Shown piece by piece: positions 11,801 through 23,510 of a stretch of 64,000 nt of DNA (its first letter is position 1; each line of letters begins with the position of its first letter). The DNA lies in the NCBI GenBank assembly GCA_020465985.1, contig JAANYP010004711.1, positions 1-64,000 on the forward strand, given 5' to 3'. Below the pieces are notes generated by a model, which saw only the letters and a program-made list of their open reading frames with translations, made no database searches and was not told the DNA's origin. Made by a program: the position numbers and the translations under genes. Source of the DNA: Centrapalus pauciflorus (taxonomy: Eukaryota > Streptophyta > Magnoliopsida > Asterales > Asteraceae).

Positions 11801-14800
11801 TAAAAAATATAGACATATTAAAGCGAACACGATCACACCATCAAATTTGTGTGCATATTTCACATCCTAGGCATTTTAATTTTTGAATGTTGAATAAAGG
11901 ATGATTGCTAAAACAAGCACATATGCAGAGAAATAGATAACTAGAGAGCAACGAACAAAAACAAACAGGAAATACCAAATGAAAGTTTTCTTTTTCAGAC
12001 CAACCATAAAGGCACATTGAAATGAAATATGAATGATCTATAAGTTAAAACCATCAAAACAAATCAAGAGCCAGAGCAAGTACAAAAAGTTTATTTATTT
12101 AAAGGTATGCAGAAAATAATATGTATCAATGATCCTAGGTCTAATAAATTTAAGACAGTGGTCTATATTCCCAATGTTTGCTGACCTTCAAAAGGTTAAC
12201 TGTATTAAGACCAGAAGGGCGACCTTTGCTCTCCTGTTTTTCTGACATACCAGTAACTTTCACTACTGCATCTTCTGCTATTAACTTTTGAAACATCTCC
12301 GCCACCTGTTGATGGCTGTAAAAGTCAGCAGCAAAGGACAGACACACCTCTTAAATCAATGAAGATCAAAGCAGTGAGGATCTCACATCATGATCAAACA
12401 ACCTATTACGATCCCACTCCAGCTTCAATTCAAACCCGTTCTTTATTATGTAAGGAAACACAACCCAAAACTTTTCTGGCTTGAAAGTACTAATTTGAAT
12501 GTAGCGCTGCACACAAAAGCCAAGGGTAGGAGTTTGACATGGACCATATCTGAGAACAAGAAAACATCAAATATCATGTATTCATATTCATAAAGAAGAC
12601 GTATGGGTGTTATTTGCTTCAAAAGAAATTTCATGTCACAGGATCTGGTTGACAGACTTTACACAAAAACTAGATCAGATCATATCAATAATAAAAATCC
12701 AACAGCTATCCCCAAGACTATGGGTTTGATTAAAATTGAACTAACAGGAAGATATAAGAACCTACGAGATAACTCTAGAATCCAGATTTCCATATTTTCC
12801 TTGAAAGTAAGTAGTCTGAAATCGCGTAAATGCAACTCCAACTTTCAAATCTATTTCCTGCCGAGCATCTACAGCCAATGCCTCGTCTTTATTCGGCTGA
12901 ACAAGATTTTTCATAGCATGGGTAATGTCTTTCTCCGTCACAGAAGAAAATCGTGCACGGTGAATCCTCCTACCATCATTGGCATGAAATCCCGTGCATT
13001 CTATAACTGAATGTAAGAAAATGTAACTTGAGACTAGCACTAATTAAAATGCTACCCAATAAGGGTTCTTCAACGTATAAGCATTGGAGCAAAATGTCAG
13101 CAACAAGTAGCCAAAAAAAAACTAAGGAGGCGTTTGGTTCGCAGAATTTTCTCCTTGGGATTTGCATTTTGTCAAAGGATTTGCATTATGCAGCATTTGC
13201 ATTTGTCAGGATTTTGTCAAAGAATCTACATTATCTTTTAGGAAAAATTTGTTAATCTGAAAAATGCAAGGTAACTGGGATTTAAAATCCTAGGGGGAGG
13301 CTGGGTTTTTAAATAACAAAGAAGGAAGGGATTTCAAATCCTCACTGAAATCTGCGAACCAAACACAGGATTTTAAATGCAAATCTCAAGGAATCCCAGG
13401 AAATCCGCGAACCAAACGCCCCCTAAGACTATCGATTGCAGGTATGCAGCTTTGTACCAAATCAGCAGTGCAATATTACAAGAAAAAAGGACATCTTTCA
13501 TTGAACAAAAAACATGATATTGACGTTTCTCACCCAAAGATAACTTATACTAGTAAGTTATATACTTATATGCATGACTATTCAAACTACAAAAGAATAC
13601 CTTCAAAGCATATGTTTTCTCCTTCACGATCACAGTCCAACCACAGTACCAGATCTCCGCAACCGCGAGCCTCCCGGTTTAGATGTTGACGAATATGAGC
13701 CTTGTTACAGAATATTAGCAACCAAATAGGTTTAGATATGGGATGTAGTCAGACAGAAACAGATACAATTCAGTAATATAACAGTTCCTTCCACTCCTCT
13801 GTAGATATATAATATACAGAGAGCAGATAACCAAACCCTAGATCAGATATAAGAGCAACTACCTACTGCTGGTTTATTACCAAGGCTTTATCTGAAGCCA
13901 AAACAATCCATGTAAATCATATGTTAATAATGTAGTAGTTGACACTGGAGTCCGTGAACAGATTTTGCAGTATAAATAAGGTGATGTAATCTATATATTA
14001 TAATAAATGAGAACGGTCATTGCCACATGTCATCTTTCTAACACACTAATTTTTCATTTTCCCGCTCTTTTTCCAAAAATAAAAATTAACATTAATTAAT
14101 TTAGGTAACATGCATATCATTTAATTGATTTAAATAAAAATTTACTATTGAAACTTATTATTTTTGTTTCCTAAACTAACTCAAACTACAACTAATAATC
14201 ATTAAAAGTTTTCAAAATTAACAACCTAAATAAAGATATTTAAAAAATCAATAAAATAATAAACTTCATGTTTAAATGTCTCAAAAAGTAAATAATTTTA
14301 AAAAATAGTAAACTAAAGAATTTAATTTTAAAATAATTTTTTTAAAAGATCAATAAAATAATTAACTTCAAGTTATAAATGTCCGAAAGAATAAACAATT
14401 TTATAAAATAATAATTAAATACTTTAGTATACAATAAAATTGAAAAACTTTTTTTTATCGAATCTTTATATGTTTGTTATGAAACTTTGACACATTAAAA
14501 AAAATAATCATTCAAATTTCAAATGTATTTTCTTTAATAAAATTTTGTATTAATATTTTCCAAAACTTCAAAAATAAATGTTGCAAAATTTATATTTTAA
14601 AATAACTTAATTTCGAATAATCTTAATTAATATTTATTTATAAAGTTGACCGTAGAATTGTTGTATCAAGTTTTAATCAGTTAGACAATAAATATGTATT
14701 ATTAATCAAAACATCTTCAATAAGAAAACTTGTATATGGTTTAATTTAAGATCTTTTACAAGTTTATAGAATTTAAATTAATATATTTCAATAAGAAAAC

Positions 14801-15714
14801 TTGAATATTCATTGATTTCTATGGGATTATTGATGATAACACAATAACAAACAAAACAAAATGAAGGTTCAACATTATTAAATCAATAATAAGAAGATAA
14901 AAATTAAAAATGAATCACATATGTTAGAGTCATAAAATACTATATTTAACTAAATAATTTAAATATTTGAATCACATTTTAGTCGTCTTCTTTTGACTTA
15001 AACATGAGTCATCATTTTTTACCATTGATTCAATGATTTTGTCTGAATTTCATCTTTTTATTGGTTTTTATTGTATCTTAATTTAAAAAAAAAATTAAGA
15101 TTCTTAAGGGATTCCACCTCTTTATAAATATTTAATTTATAACAAATTTTTTTATATCAATCCATGTAATACATGGGTATTAACCTAGTATATTAAATAA
15201 GAAATATACAGATCAAGATGCATAACAACAGGAGTCTAGGATAAGTGTCAGCAAAGAGTGAACTCAAATAAATAATGTAACAACTAATAGTTTCTTGAGA
15301 AGTGCACTCCTTAACAGTCTTCAGATTGCTGAATGCCTAAAAGAACACACAAATAACCCATGGAATCTAGCAACACATAACCATTGAGGAACACACATGG
15401 AAACAACAAACATGCATGATTTTGCATACCAAACTGCAATTTAACATTGATGAAAACAATGCATAAGATGTGACACGCAAAAAACTTTCTCTAGGTTGTA
15501 CTTGTAATTTATAAGATCATTTAAATTGCAGGCAGACAGCATTAAGAATGAAAAGCATATCTCAATAACCCAATTGGACATGAATTTTGAAATGAAACAG
15601 TGATGAAAACCTTTGGGTTCGATTCTGACTTGACAACTGGAGCTTGAAAGAGACTCAGAGGATCTGTAGCTGCCCAGTCTTGATAAGCTGGTGGAAAATC
15701 TACACTAGATTTGC

Positions 15715-15746
<32 letters not shown>

Positions 15747-17573
15747 GAAGTGAATTCAGGATGTTAATCTCAGCCTGAATATACATGCAAAAAGTAATAG
15801 TTTGCACAGAAATCATGAACTACCTACACATTTGGTCATATTAATGCACAAGATCAAGTTTGCCTATTTGTTTGACACGATAACCATCAATAAAGATATT
15901 TTGTGATGTTTTTAAGGAAAGGAAACCTGATTACCTGAAAACATGACCAATCACTGATGTCACTTTATATTGTACCCGATATCCTAAAAATGTCCCATCA
16001 AACTCATGAACCTCTGTGCTACCCTTTCGTGATGACATCTGCAAAATTTGTGTTGTAAATCTCAAAAAAAATCTTCATGGAAATTATGGCATCCAAACAT
16101 GAGGTAGTAGTGATCAATTGCAAAGCTCCCATTTAGAAACAAAAATTCAGAAAATCAAAAGGACATCGGAGTCTGGGTATATTATTCAAAATGAACTTCA
16201 TTATAAGAAACAGTTCATCAGTAGCTTTCAATTCACAGATAATCATCACCTTAGGAATCAATTTCCAGGGATTTCAGCCATTGTCGAGGGGTAACTTTGT
16301 TTTACTGTTTTAAATTTGCTTATTCCCTTCTGTTTGAAAAGGCTACCAGGTGTTCCCACAATCATTCTTAGAATACACTTAACAGATTATAAAACAAAAG
16401 CCAAAAACAACAAATTGTAAAATAATCCATTGTACCAAATAAACAATTCAAGGTAGATTATATCCTTAATCCTCTTCACTTTTTTGAAAATATATATTAA
16501 CTTTGGGGGCAGAAGATCTACCCAATTAATCGCACACCATATCAGTTATAAAATCAAAGACCAAACACGATTAGTCTGTCATTCTCTATTAAACGGTTTT
16601 GTAATGGAAAAGAAAAACCCGGACTTAGAGAGTTAGAGTTAGAGTTTTGTAAACGTGATACTCAGCAACTGGTGTACAAAATATGATGATTGTTAGTGCA
16701 TTGTCGAATTCATTTTCTAATCAAGGTTTCAAGTGCAATGCACCAAGTAAAACATGACTTGAATAACCAGATACGCTTGTGATATAGAAGAGCCAGCCCC
16801 TCTCTCTCTCTCTCACACAAAGAAGAAAACAAATAGTCAAAGTTCCAAAGTGAAACTGTGAAAGATGAAAGGCATGTACCCTCCCTTGTAATATAAAGCA
16901 GGAAAGCAATATTGCCGATATTTCTGTACATATGTTGTGCATAGACAACACCAACGATAAAACGTATACATCGTATTGAATGTTCATTTTTACCCAAACA
17001 AATTACAACTGATACATGTGTAGCAACATAAGTTTGTGCAATTTTACCTCTTATTTTTGCCAATCCCAATACTTCGTATTGAATGTTCATTTTTAATCAA
17101 TCTTACCAATTTCAGCAGAGTACAATTACATAAAGATGGTAAATTAGGAAACACAGAAGAAGATGAACTAAAAAAATAATATAAGACGGTGAAGATTACT
17201 CATTGCAAAGAACTGAATTTGTTCATATACAGAGAAGGAAGAAAAACCTAGTTCTCTCAGCAGAGAAAATACAAACAGATTGAATTTATAATTTATGTTT
17301 TATAACTTGATGTATCCATCAGAAAGTTCAACAACAATTCACAACCAATATCGACTTCAAAGTTACAAAGGTAACAAGTACGATAGAAAGCATAAAAATG
17401 AGGTGGAAGGATTTACTCGACCACCGGACAGTGCTGTAGCAATCGAAAGAGCGATGCTCGGCTTCTCCGCAACCTGATGAAAGCAAAATATAACAAGTAA
17501 ATGAAACTGAAAGTTGAGAGGCTCTAAAAAGAGCAACAAATTATTTTCTCACCATGAGTACTTTGGTCGCCAT
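8897..17573 (-). CDS. TOP3B: DNA topoisomerase 3-beta, N-terminal ~476 residues (partial gene)
   Basis: Exons (transcription order): 17553-17573, 17417-17473, 15935-16038, 15611-15704, 13601-13700, 12766-13006, 12387-12549, 12186-12305, 11260-11339, 10837-11115, 8897-9065. All introns fit GT-AG and phases join. The product is a type IA topoisomerase that cuts and passes single strands (family also acts on RNA). Visible are Toprim with VAEKPS (~8-13) and WLDCDREGEN (acidic residues ~114, 116, 118), VDARQEIDLKVG, YGPCQTPTLGFC, and the active-site YPRT with Tyr ~328, split from FIS by an intron. The match to beta rather than alpha is strong (HCSGQHVTVKGF, IMPWLAV). Start chosen because MATKVLM joins VAEKPS. 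No stops. The last ~390 residues (zinc ribbons, RGG tail) are absent from the window; they may lie left of the transposon nest or be lost. Confidence 0.9.
9066..10836 (-). other. TOP3B intron 10 (non-coding, with repeat remnants)
   Basis: I see no exon here. The sequence is AT-rich. It contains a SINE-like piece near 10377 and, near 10641-10666, CCGCCGCAACGCGGGG followed by CACCCACCAGT, which resembles a decayed Helitron 3' end. Confidence 0.6.
10377..10520 (+). repeat. Possible tRNA-derived SINE
   Basis: An A-box-like GTTGAGTGGGG is followed ~50 nt later by a good B box (GGGTTCGAGTCCC, ~10420-10432), then a T-rich tail. This spacing suits a pol III promoter of a tRNA-related SINE. No target duplication was found, so it is only a candidate. 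Confidence 0.35.
13126..13423. mobile_element. Tourist-like MITE (PIF/Harbinger type) in TOP3B intron 5
   Basis: Terminal inverted repeats GGAGGCGTTTGGTTCGC and GGGGGCGTTTGGTTCGC bound a 298-bp element. It is flanked by TAA on both sides (13123-13125, 13424-13426), the 3-bp TWA target duplication of PIF/Harbinger elements. It has no coding capacity. Subterminal GGATTTGCATTT-like motifs are repeated inside. Confidence 0.88.
13990..15188 (+). mobile_element. Non-autonomous Helitron in TOP3B intron 4
   Basis: The left end reads TCTATATATTATAATAAATG, the usual TC plus AT-rich Helitron start, preceded by A. The right end has a perfect 7-bp hairpin (CCATGTA at 15162-15168, TACATGG at 15170-15176), then 12 bp ending in CTAG, followed by T. 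That is the standard hairpin plus CTRR terminus inserted between A and T with no target duplication. The 1.2-kb interior is very AT-rich and has no RepHel ORF. It lies wholly within an intron. Confidence 0.82.
15715..15750 (+). repeat. A-run and (AAAAG)n microsatellite
   Basis: An A-run passes into about five AAAAG units just beyond TOP3B exon 4, on the acceptor side. On the gene strand it gives the pyrimidine-rich tract before the exon. Confidence 0.85.
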
Positions 17574-17934
17574 TGTTAGCTTCTCTTCTTCCTGCCCTAC
17601 TCTGTGAAGGTCTGAATCAAAGTAACAAACGCACCCAGACTGCAGTCAGAATTCAGAAATTCTTTTCGGGCAATCCGACCCGAACCAACCGTCCGAAAAG
17701 AAGAATCACTTTTTTTTCCTACGTTTCTAAGTCAGAAATACTCATCTTTCTGTTTCTTAATTTTTTTTTAAAATAAATTCATTTTAATTAACAAAACAAT
17801 TAAAACTAAAATCATTAATTTCATAAATATTTAAAATCTATTACATAAACTAAAAATTAAAAATTACGGAATTAAAATAAAAAAAATACATAATAAAAAA
17901 CTAAAATTACGAATGAACATAAAAAAAATACAAA
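17574..17934 (-). promoter_or_regulatory. TOP3B 5' leader and proximal upstream region
   Basis: Only ~360 bp separate the TOP3B ATG from the stop codon of the Harbinger transposase remnant. The region next to the gene (17574-17700) is of mixed composition. From ~17755 it becomes AT-rich and is probably transposon sequence. No clear TATA box was identified. Any distal promoter must overlap the transposon. Confidence 0.4.
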
Positions 17935-19183
17935 CTAGCCGTCTAAATTTGGTATTTGGGCAACTGCAATATGTTCCATGAGATCTGATTGAAGGTTATT
18001 GTGTGTTTCCCGATTACGAATTTCCAATAACGTGATTTGATATACTTCATTGGAAGCGTAATGTTGATTGGATGGAAGCTCGGTTTCTTGAAATGAACAT
18101 ATTGTGAACCCTTCGTCTTCTAATATCATATTGTGTAATATGACACAAGCATACATGATGTGTCTAATTTTATGTGGGTGTCATGGTCGTGCGAGGTTAT
18201 TTATTATAGGAAAACGAGCTTTGAGTACACCAAAAGCTCGTTCAATGTCTTTTCTTGCCGACTCTTGTGCCGCCTTGAATCTTTTTCATTTGTCATCGGT
18301 TGGACACGAAAAAGCTTTCACAAAAGTCGTGCACTCGGGGTAATTCCCGTCGGTTAGATAGTACCCATGTTTGTATTGTGTACCGTTAATAATAAAAAGA
18401 ACAACCGGTATGATCCCATTTAAAACATCGTTGAATATTGGTGATGTTAGAACCTGCGACGCCAAAAAATGCATGCCAAATCCATAAATCTTGTGATGCA
18501 ACCGCTTCCAACATAAATGTCGGATATTGGTGATCGCCTCGCATGTATTGACCTTGCCATTCTGTAGGGCAATTTCTCCATGCCCAATGTGTACAGTTGA
18601 TGCTGCCAAGCATTCCACGAAATCCATGTTTTGCTTCATGGAACGCGTACAAATGATGAACATCAGATTCAGTCGGTCTACGCAAATATTTTCGTCCGTA
18701 TAGCTGAATAATTCCCTTACAAAAATCTTGCAAGCTTTCACGCGAAGTTCTTTCAGACAAATATAGAGAGTCATCAATCGAATTAGGCACCATGCCATAT
18801 GCGAGTTGCCGAATAGCAGATGTGCATTTTTGTAACGCAGTAAATCCCTTTCTACCTCGAGCATCCCATTGCAAGGTAAAAAATTCAAAATGTTGCTCCA
18901 TATCATAAACTATTCGTAGGAATAGTTCTTTGCGCATCCGGAACCTCCTTATGAAAATATCATCTCCATAGAGAGGATTTTTAATAAAATAATCACGCAA
19001 AAAACGTTCATTTGCAGCTGCTCGGTCTCTCTGAATTACAATTCTTCGTCTAGGTTGATTAATTTGCGCGGAGCTGGCATTTAAAAATGTTGCAAAGACT
19101 TGTTGATTACGTTGATATTCGTTTTCCGACGACTCCGAAGATGATAATGACAATGACGAAGAAGACGTATACGGTTCCATCAC
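17935..19183 (-). pseudogene. PIF/Harbinger transposase (HARBI1/ALP1-like nuclease), broken
   Basis: The ORF starts at ATG 19183 with a Ser-rich N-terminus, then the plant Harbinger region (RDYFIKNPLYGDDIFIRRFR, MVPNSIDD, the GMLGSINCTHW motif). The frame shifts near 18450. It continues in the next frame with YYLTDGNYPECTTFVKAF, SARKDIERAFGVLKARF and the ILHNMILED tail. Two further in-frame TGA codons interrupt it (after CPTDDK and in LARP-HPHK). The first catalytic Asp of the DDE triad is Asn (family usual: SIDC). The second Asp and the Glu are kept. It would cut DNA at TWA targets, but this copy must be dead. Confidence 0.88.
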
Positions 19184-19313
19184 AATAAAAATAAAATTGT
19201 GAATGATAGTAAAAAATAAAGTTGAGAGGTGTATGAGAATTAGATTGAAAGAGAGAAATTTGAAAGTGTATGGATTGAAAGATGTGAGGGTTTAATGTAT
19301 TGGAGTGAAATAT

Positions 19314-19836
19314 TGATGAAATAATGAACTAACACAAAAAACTCAAAAAACCACACGATAACTTCATTGATTCAAATCCTAAAACAACCGGCTTAAAGCC
19401 ACCCTATTACTTACACATGAAAACTCACTACATAACACTCTGAGACTTCATCGACAGATGAAGCTCACCCTCAACGAAGACGAAGAACAACCATAACCAG
19501 GACTAATACTTTACAACTAAAACTCCAGAAGGAGCACCAAAGAATACAAGAAGAATAACAACAAGAAAACTTCTTCACTCTATGCAAGAGGGCTCTTCTT
19601 AAATAGAGAGAGCCAAACAACTACCAAGAGCTAAACAGATTAACTACTTCCTAACAACTAAAGCAGAGGTGGAGAGAGGAGAGAACGAAGAGACGATTGC
19701 AGAAATCAAACCTGGAGCCATATAACCAGGCAGAAATCAAACCTGGATCTTGGAACCTGGGCCTAGCCCATAATATCACATTCACACTTAACTTGTGCAG
19801 TTCAGAAGCCCAACTCCAGCCCAATACTTTTTAACA
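19314..19836 (-). repeat. copia-3 3' LTR (complete)
   Basis: 523 bp with canonical TG...CA ends on either strand. On the element strand it reads TGTTAAAAAGTATTGG to TTTCATCA. A TATTTAAG box lies roughly mid-LTR. Confidence 0.88.
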
Positions 19837-22054
19837 CCCCCCTTCAAGTTAAGTGTGGGAGTGATTTAACAGAATAAGTCTTCTACATAGCTTGAAATGA
19901 TACGGTACAGAAAATCAATTTTCACGGCCTTGATGGTACCTGCAGATATTTTTCCTTTCACAAAATACAAGTCAAGTTCAAATGCTTAGTTCACTCATGA
20001 AAAACAAGACCACATAACATCCCAAATACACTGCACCAGACCAGCAGCTAAGATCACCATCACTACTCAATATTAACCAAGGTAGTCACTCCTGTCATAA
20101 CAATCAATTTGCACAATGCCAAACTAAAAAAACAAAAAATAACTGATAAAAAACAATCTCAACTGATTACTTAGGTATTTACGTTGATGGACATATATCT
20201 TTAGCGAAAAGAAAAAAACCAACATCGACATTAACAGTTTAGCACTCCATGTGAACTTTGACAAGTAATGGAGCACTAAAACATAAACCATATAACACTG
20301 TGATGATCCAAATAACTGCACATATAATTGCAGCCTGTTAATTATTCTTTTTCTTGAGGACAACAAATGCCAAGAATAAACAAACACTTTTAACATGCTT
20401 CCTCAGCACTACATGAACGCTTACGACACATCTAAACAAGAATGAATGTGAGCATGCAACACATGTCAGTATCGATCTAGTCAAAGTTTAGCTCAATAAA
20501 TTTCCAACAAATGTCAGACATACAGTAACATTTTCAACACAGGAGCAACAACTACTTCACACCCATTTTAGCTCATAAACACAACAGGAGCAACAAGCTT
20601 AAAAACAGAGTTAGCAACTCATAATAAGACAAGAGATTTAAACAACCTTTTGAACTAAAATGAAGCCATCTTGAACATTAAACTCATCAGATCCCAAATC
20701 ATGTATCTGAAACAGGAATGCAACTATTGTTTAAAATTTTAATTAATTTCTGTAATCACTACATCATCCACATGCACGACTAAGACAATGAACATAAAAC
20801 CTTTATTTTAACAAACAGAGGCCAGTCACTTTTACTTCAGACAACTACCTTATAACATATGAGAAAAAAATTTATCGAAGCCAAGCCATCGTTTTTTTTT
20901 CCAATACTTCTTGGCAGCAAACATTGTCTTGAACCTATCTATCTCTCCGATAGACTTGAATGTAACTTTCTATAGCCACTTACAAACAATAGAGGTGCAG
21001 TCTTTTGACAAAACCAACTGAAGACAATTTATTTAGACGCACAACCTTTTAACTTTCACTTCAACCACACAATCATCAACTCCTTTTGGAAAATTAGATT
21101 TTCAGGTTGATTTTCTAACAAAAAATATCAATGTGATATTTGATTTAACAACCAACGAACTTTAACCACATTTTACCAACATTGAACATAACAATAATAT
21201 TCACGATTAACTACCACACTTAACCAGTTTATTTAGTTATTATTATTATTATTTTACTTGAACAACACTCAACCAAACTATTTTAACTTGAACCACACAT
21301 TACCAATTCATTTTAACACAAACAGAATTTTGACATTTCAAAACCACATATTTCATAACTAAAAAACTTATAACAACACATTTACATGAAAAGAAAAAAA
21401 ACTCCAACGTTCTTTTGGAAGAGGGAGAACTAAAATAATCAGCCAGAAGACATAAAAGAAAATATTTTGATATATTCTTATATCTCAAGAAATTATGAAC
21501 AACCCTTTTTCAAGATTGTACTACTTGAAAGTCAACTAGCACACACTTTTAAACACCATAATCACTTTATTAAAGTGATTTTCCAATAGAATATAAGAAC
21601 CGTTAATATTTTTCACAAGGAGCATCCTATCTATTAAGTTTGAGATTCAATATTATCTTTGAACAACTAATATATGATCAGCAGGATGTCCAAGCCTATT
21701 ATGTCACGACTACAAGATTGAATGCCTAAAAAAACACCCAAAGCCATCTATGACTTCAAATCCTGAGAATAACAGTAGAACCAACAAAACCAACATACAG
21801 TCCACTATCTTTAACAAGATAACATGCAGACCGCAAAGCCAGTTAACACACCAACAAAGGTGAATTTAAAAAAAAAAATTTAATCACTTAAACAACAGTT
21901 TCATTTGGATGAGACACAGTTAAATTCAATCCTGAAACATTCACCACATTAAACCACCCTTTATCAGATTTAGCCATGTGAAGATTAGCTAGGTTTTATT
22001 CAATAAAAGTGTTATTGTTTAATCTGGTTCGTCAATGGCTTAATTTTTTCTTCA

Positions 22055-22104
22055 TGGTATCAAAGCCAGGTTTCGATCCTGGGACCTGTGGGTTATGGGC
22101 CCAC
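22055..22104 (-). other. 50-nt initiator-Met tRNA fragment at the copia-3 U5 junction
   Basis: The minus strand reads, in tRNA sense, the anticodon stem-loop CCCATAA flanked by GTGGG/CCCAC, the variable region, the T-arm (GATCGAAACC) and the acceptor end TTTGATACCA with CCA. It matches plant initiator-Met tRNA from about nucleotide 27 to the 3' end with about one mismatch (CTCTGATACC expected). On the plus strand it follows ...TTCTTCA, which looks like the U5 end of a different LTR in front of its primer site. It lacks the 5' third of the tRNA, so it is not a functional tRNA gene. Confidence 0.8.
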
Positions 22105-22605
22105 AAAAAACTCAAAAAACCACACGATAACTTCATTGATTCAAATCCTAAAACAACCGGCTTAAAGCCACCCTATTACTTACACATGAAAACTCACTAC
22201 ATAACACTCTCAGACTTCATCGACAGATGAAGCTCACCCTCAACGAAGACGAAGAACAACCATAACCAGGACTAATACTTTACAACTAAAACTCCAGAAG
22301 GAGCACCAAAGAATACAAGAAGAATAACAACAAGAAAACTTCTTCACTCTATGCAAGAGGGATCTTCTTAAATAGAGAGAGCCAAACAACTACCAAGAGC
22401 TAAACAAATTAACTACTTCCTAACAACTAAAGCAGAGGTGGAGAGAGGAGAGAACGAAGAGACGATTGCAGAAATCAAACCTGGAGCCATATAACCAGGC
22501 AGAAATCAAACCTGGATCTTGGAACCTGGGCCTAGCCCATAATATCACATTCACACTTAACTTGTGCAGTTCAGAAGCCCAACTCCAGCCCAATACTTTT
22601 TAACA
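22102..22605 (-). repeat. copia-3 5' LTR lacking its last 19 bp
   Basis: It is nearly identical to 19333-19836. It lacks the terminal 19 bp of U5 (plus-strand TGATGAAATAATGAACTAA). In their place, joined at a shared CAC, is a 50-nt tRNA-iMet-related segment. Confidence 0.85.
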
Positions 22606-22873
22606 AATATTTATAGGGTAAAAATTGTAGGTTAATTTTTTTTAAATTAAACGGTCAAATGACCGTTGAAAAGGAAAAAGACAAAAAAAGGGAGAGGCGG
22701 GGTCACGCGGGGAGCTGAAGCCATGGAGGGGTCGAAAATTTGCAGGGTCGGGCACCATTGGTGGTGTTCCCGGCGGCTTTTGGGTGATGTGGCAAGGCCG
22801 CTGGGCGGCGGCTTGGGTATACCCCATGCTCTAAAGGCTGTAATTGGAACTTGAAATCGGCCCGACAAATAAT

Positions 22874-23510
22874 TCTAGGTGGATTTGACAATTTGGTAGA
22901 CACGATGCCTACATGATACGAGTTTTTTTGTTTATGAGTTTTACAAAATCGTGTTTCGTATAAATTCGTGTTTCGTGTCATATACAACAGGTAAAACACG
23001 AATTTACCTGTATAAATACGTGTAAGACACGTATAAATATCGTGTTACACGATGACACACATAAATCACGTATAAACTAAGATTTCAAAATTTCTAAAAA
23101 AATTTGAGTCCCACTTCATTTGAAAATTTCAAAAAATTTCGGATTTGTCTCTCACATTGATGATATGATAATGAAATTGTCGACTTGGATACCAATAAGG
23201 AATCTAGTTTGATCAAAAGTTCGGCTCAAAGTTCGGCTTCGCTTATGGCAATAGTGACTTTAAATACTTTTGATGTGTTGTTGGATATTTAGATTATCAT
23301 GTTTTGGATTTATGATTATATGTGTGTTGGATTAAATTCGTGTGTCACGTGTTTTATGCGTCTCGTGTCACGTGTCACACGAATTCTTTGTGTGTCGTTT
23401 TCCTGTTAGACACCTTTTATAATTTGTGTCGTGTTCGTATATTACATACCTGTGTAGTATAAAATTCGTGTCTGACACACGCGACACGATTACACGTATT
23501 GTCAGGTCTA
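22874..23510. repeat. CACG/CGTG-rich repeat, possible hAT-like non-autonomous element
   Basis: Dense CGTGT/ACACG words occur in both orientations. The left end (TGACAATTTGGTAGACACG) and the inverted right end (TTAGACCTGACAATACGTG) share a rough inverted repeat around TGACAAT. Clear target duplications were not found. No ORF is supported. Confidence 0.4.

Larger units (their letters stand above)
19314..22605 (-). mobile_element. Internally deleted Ty1/copia element (copia-3)
   Basis: Direct LTRs flank ~2.3 kb of mostly non-coding sequence. A perfect 5-bp duplication AATAT lies at 19309-19313 and 22606-22610. Orientation is minus: a polypurine tract (GAAGGGGGG on the minus strand, 19837-19845) precedes the left, 3' LTR. 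A short RNase H/pol C-terminal remnant lies at ~19900-19995 (KISAGTIKAVKIDF-like). The two LTRs differ at about three of 504 compared bases, so the insertion is young. There is no gag or RT, so it needed proteins from another copy. Confidence 0.88.
17935..22831 (-). mobile_element. Harbinger transposon remnant, split by copia-3
   Basis: On the minus strand the element starts at 22831 with GAGCATGGGGTATACCC, next to TAA (22832-22834), a suitable TWA target. The 5' part continues to 22606, is interrupted by copia-3, and resumes at 19313 into the transposase. I could not find the matching inverted terminus on the left, between 17640 and 17935, so the 3' end is missing or too diverged. Confidence 0.6.

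Noticed and set aside
22055..22104. A nuclear tRNA-Met gene
   Set aside because: It begins inside the anticodon stem, lacks the D-arm and 5' acceptor strand, and has CCA encoded, which plant nuclear tRNA genes do not.
22642..22868. GC-rich overlapping ORFs on both strands
   Set aside because: They fall in the terminal part of the Harbinger element; overlap on both strands and lack of motifs point to chance.
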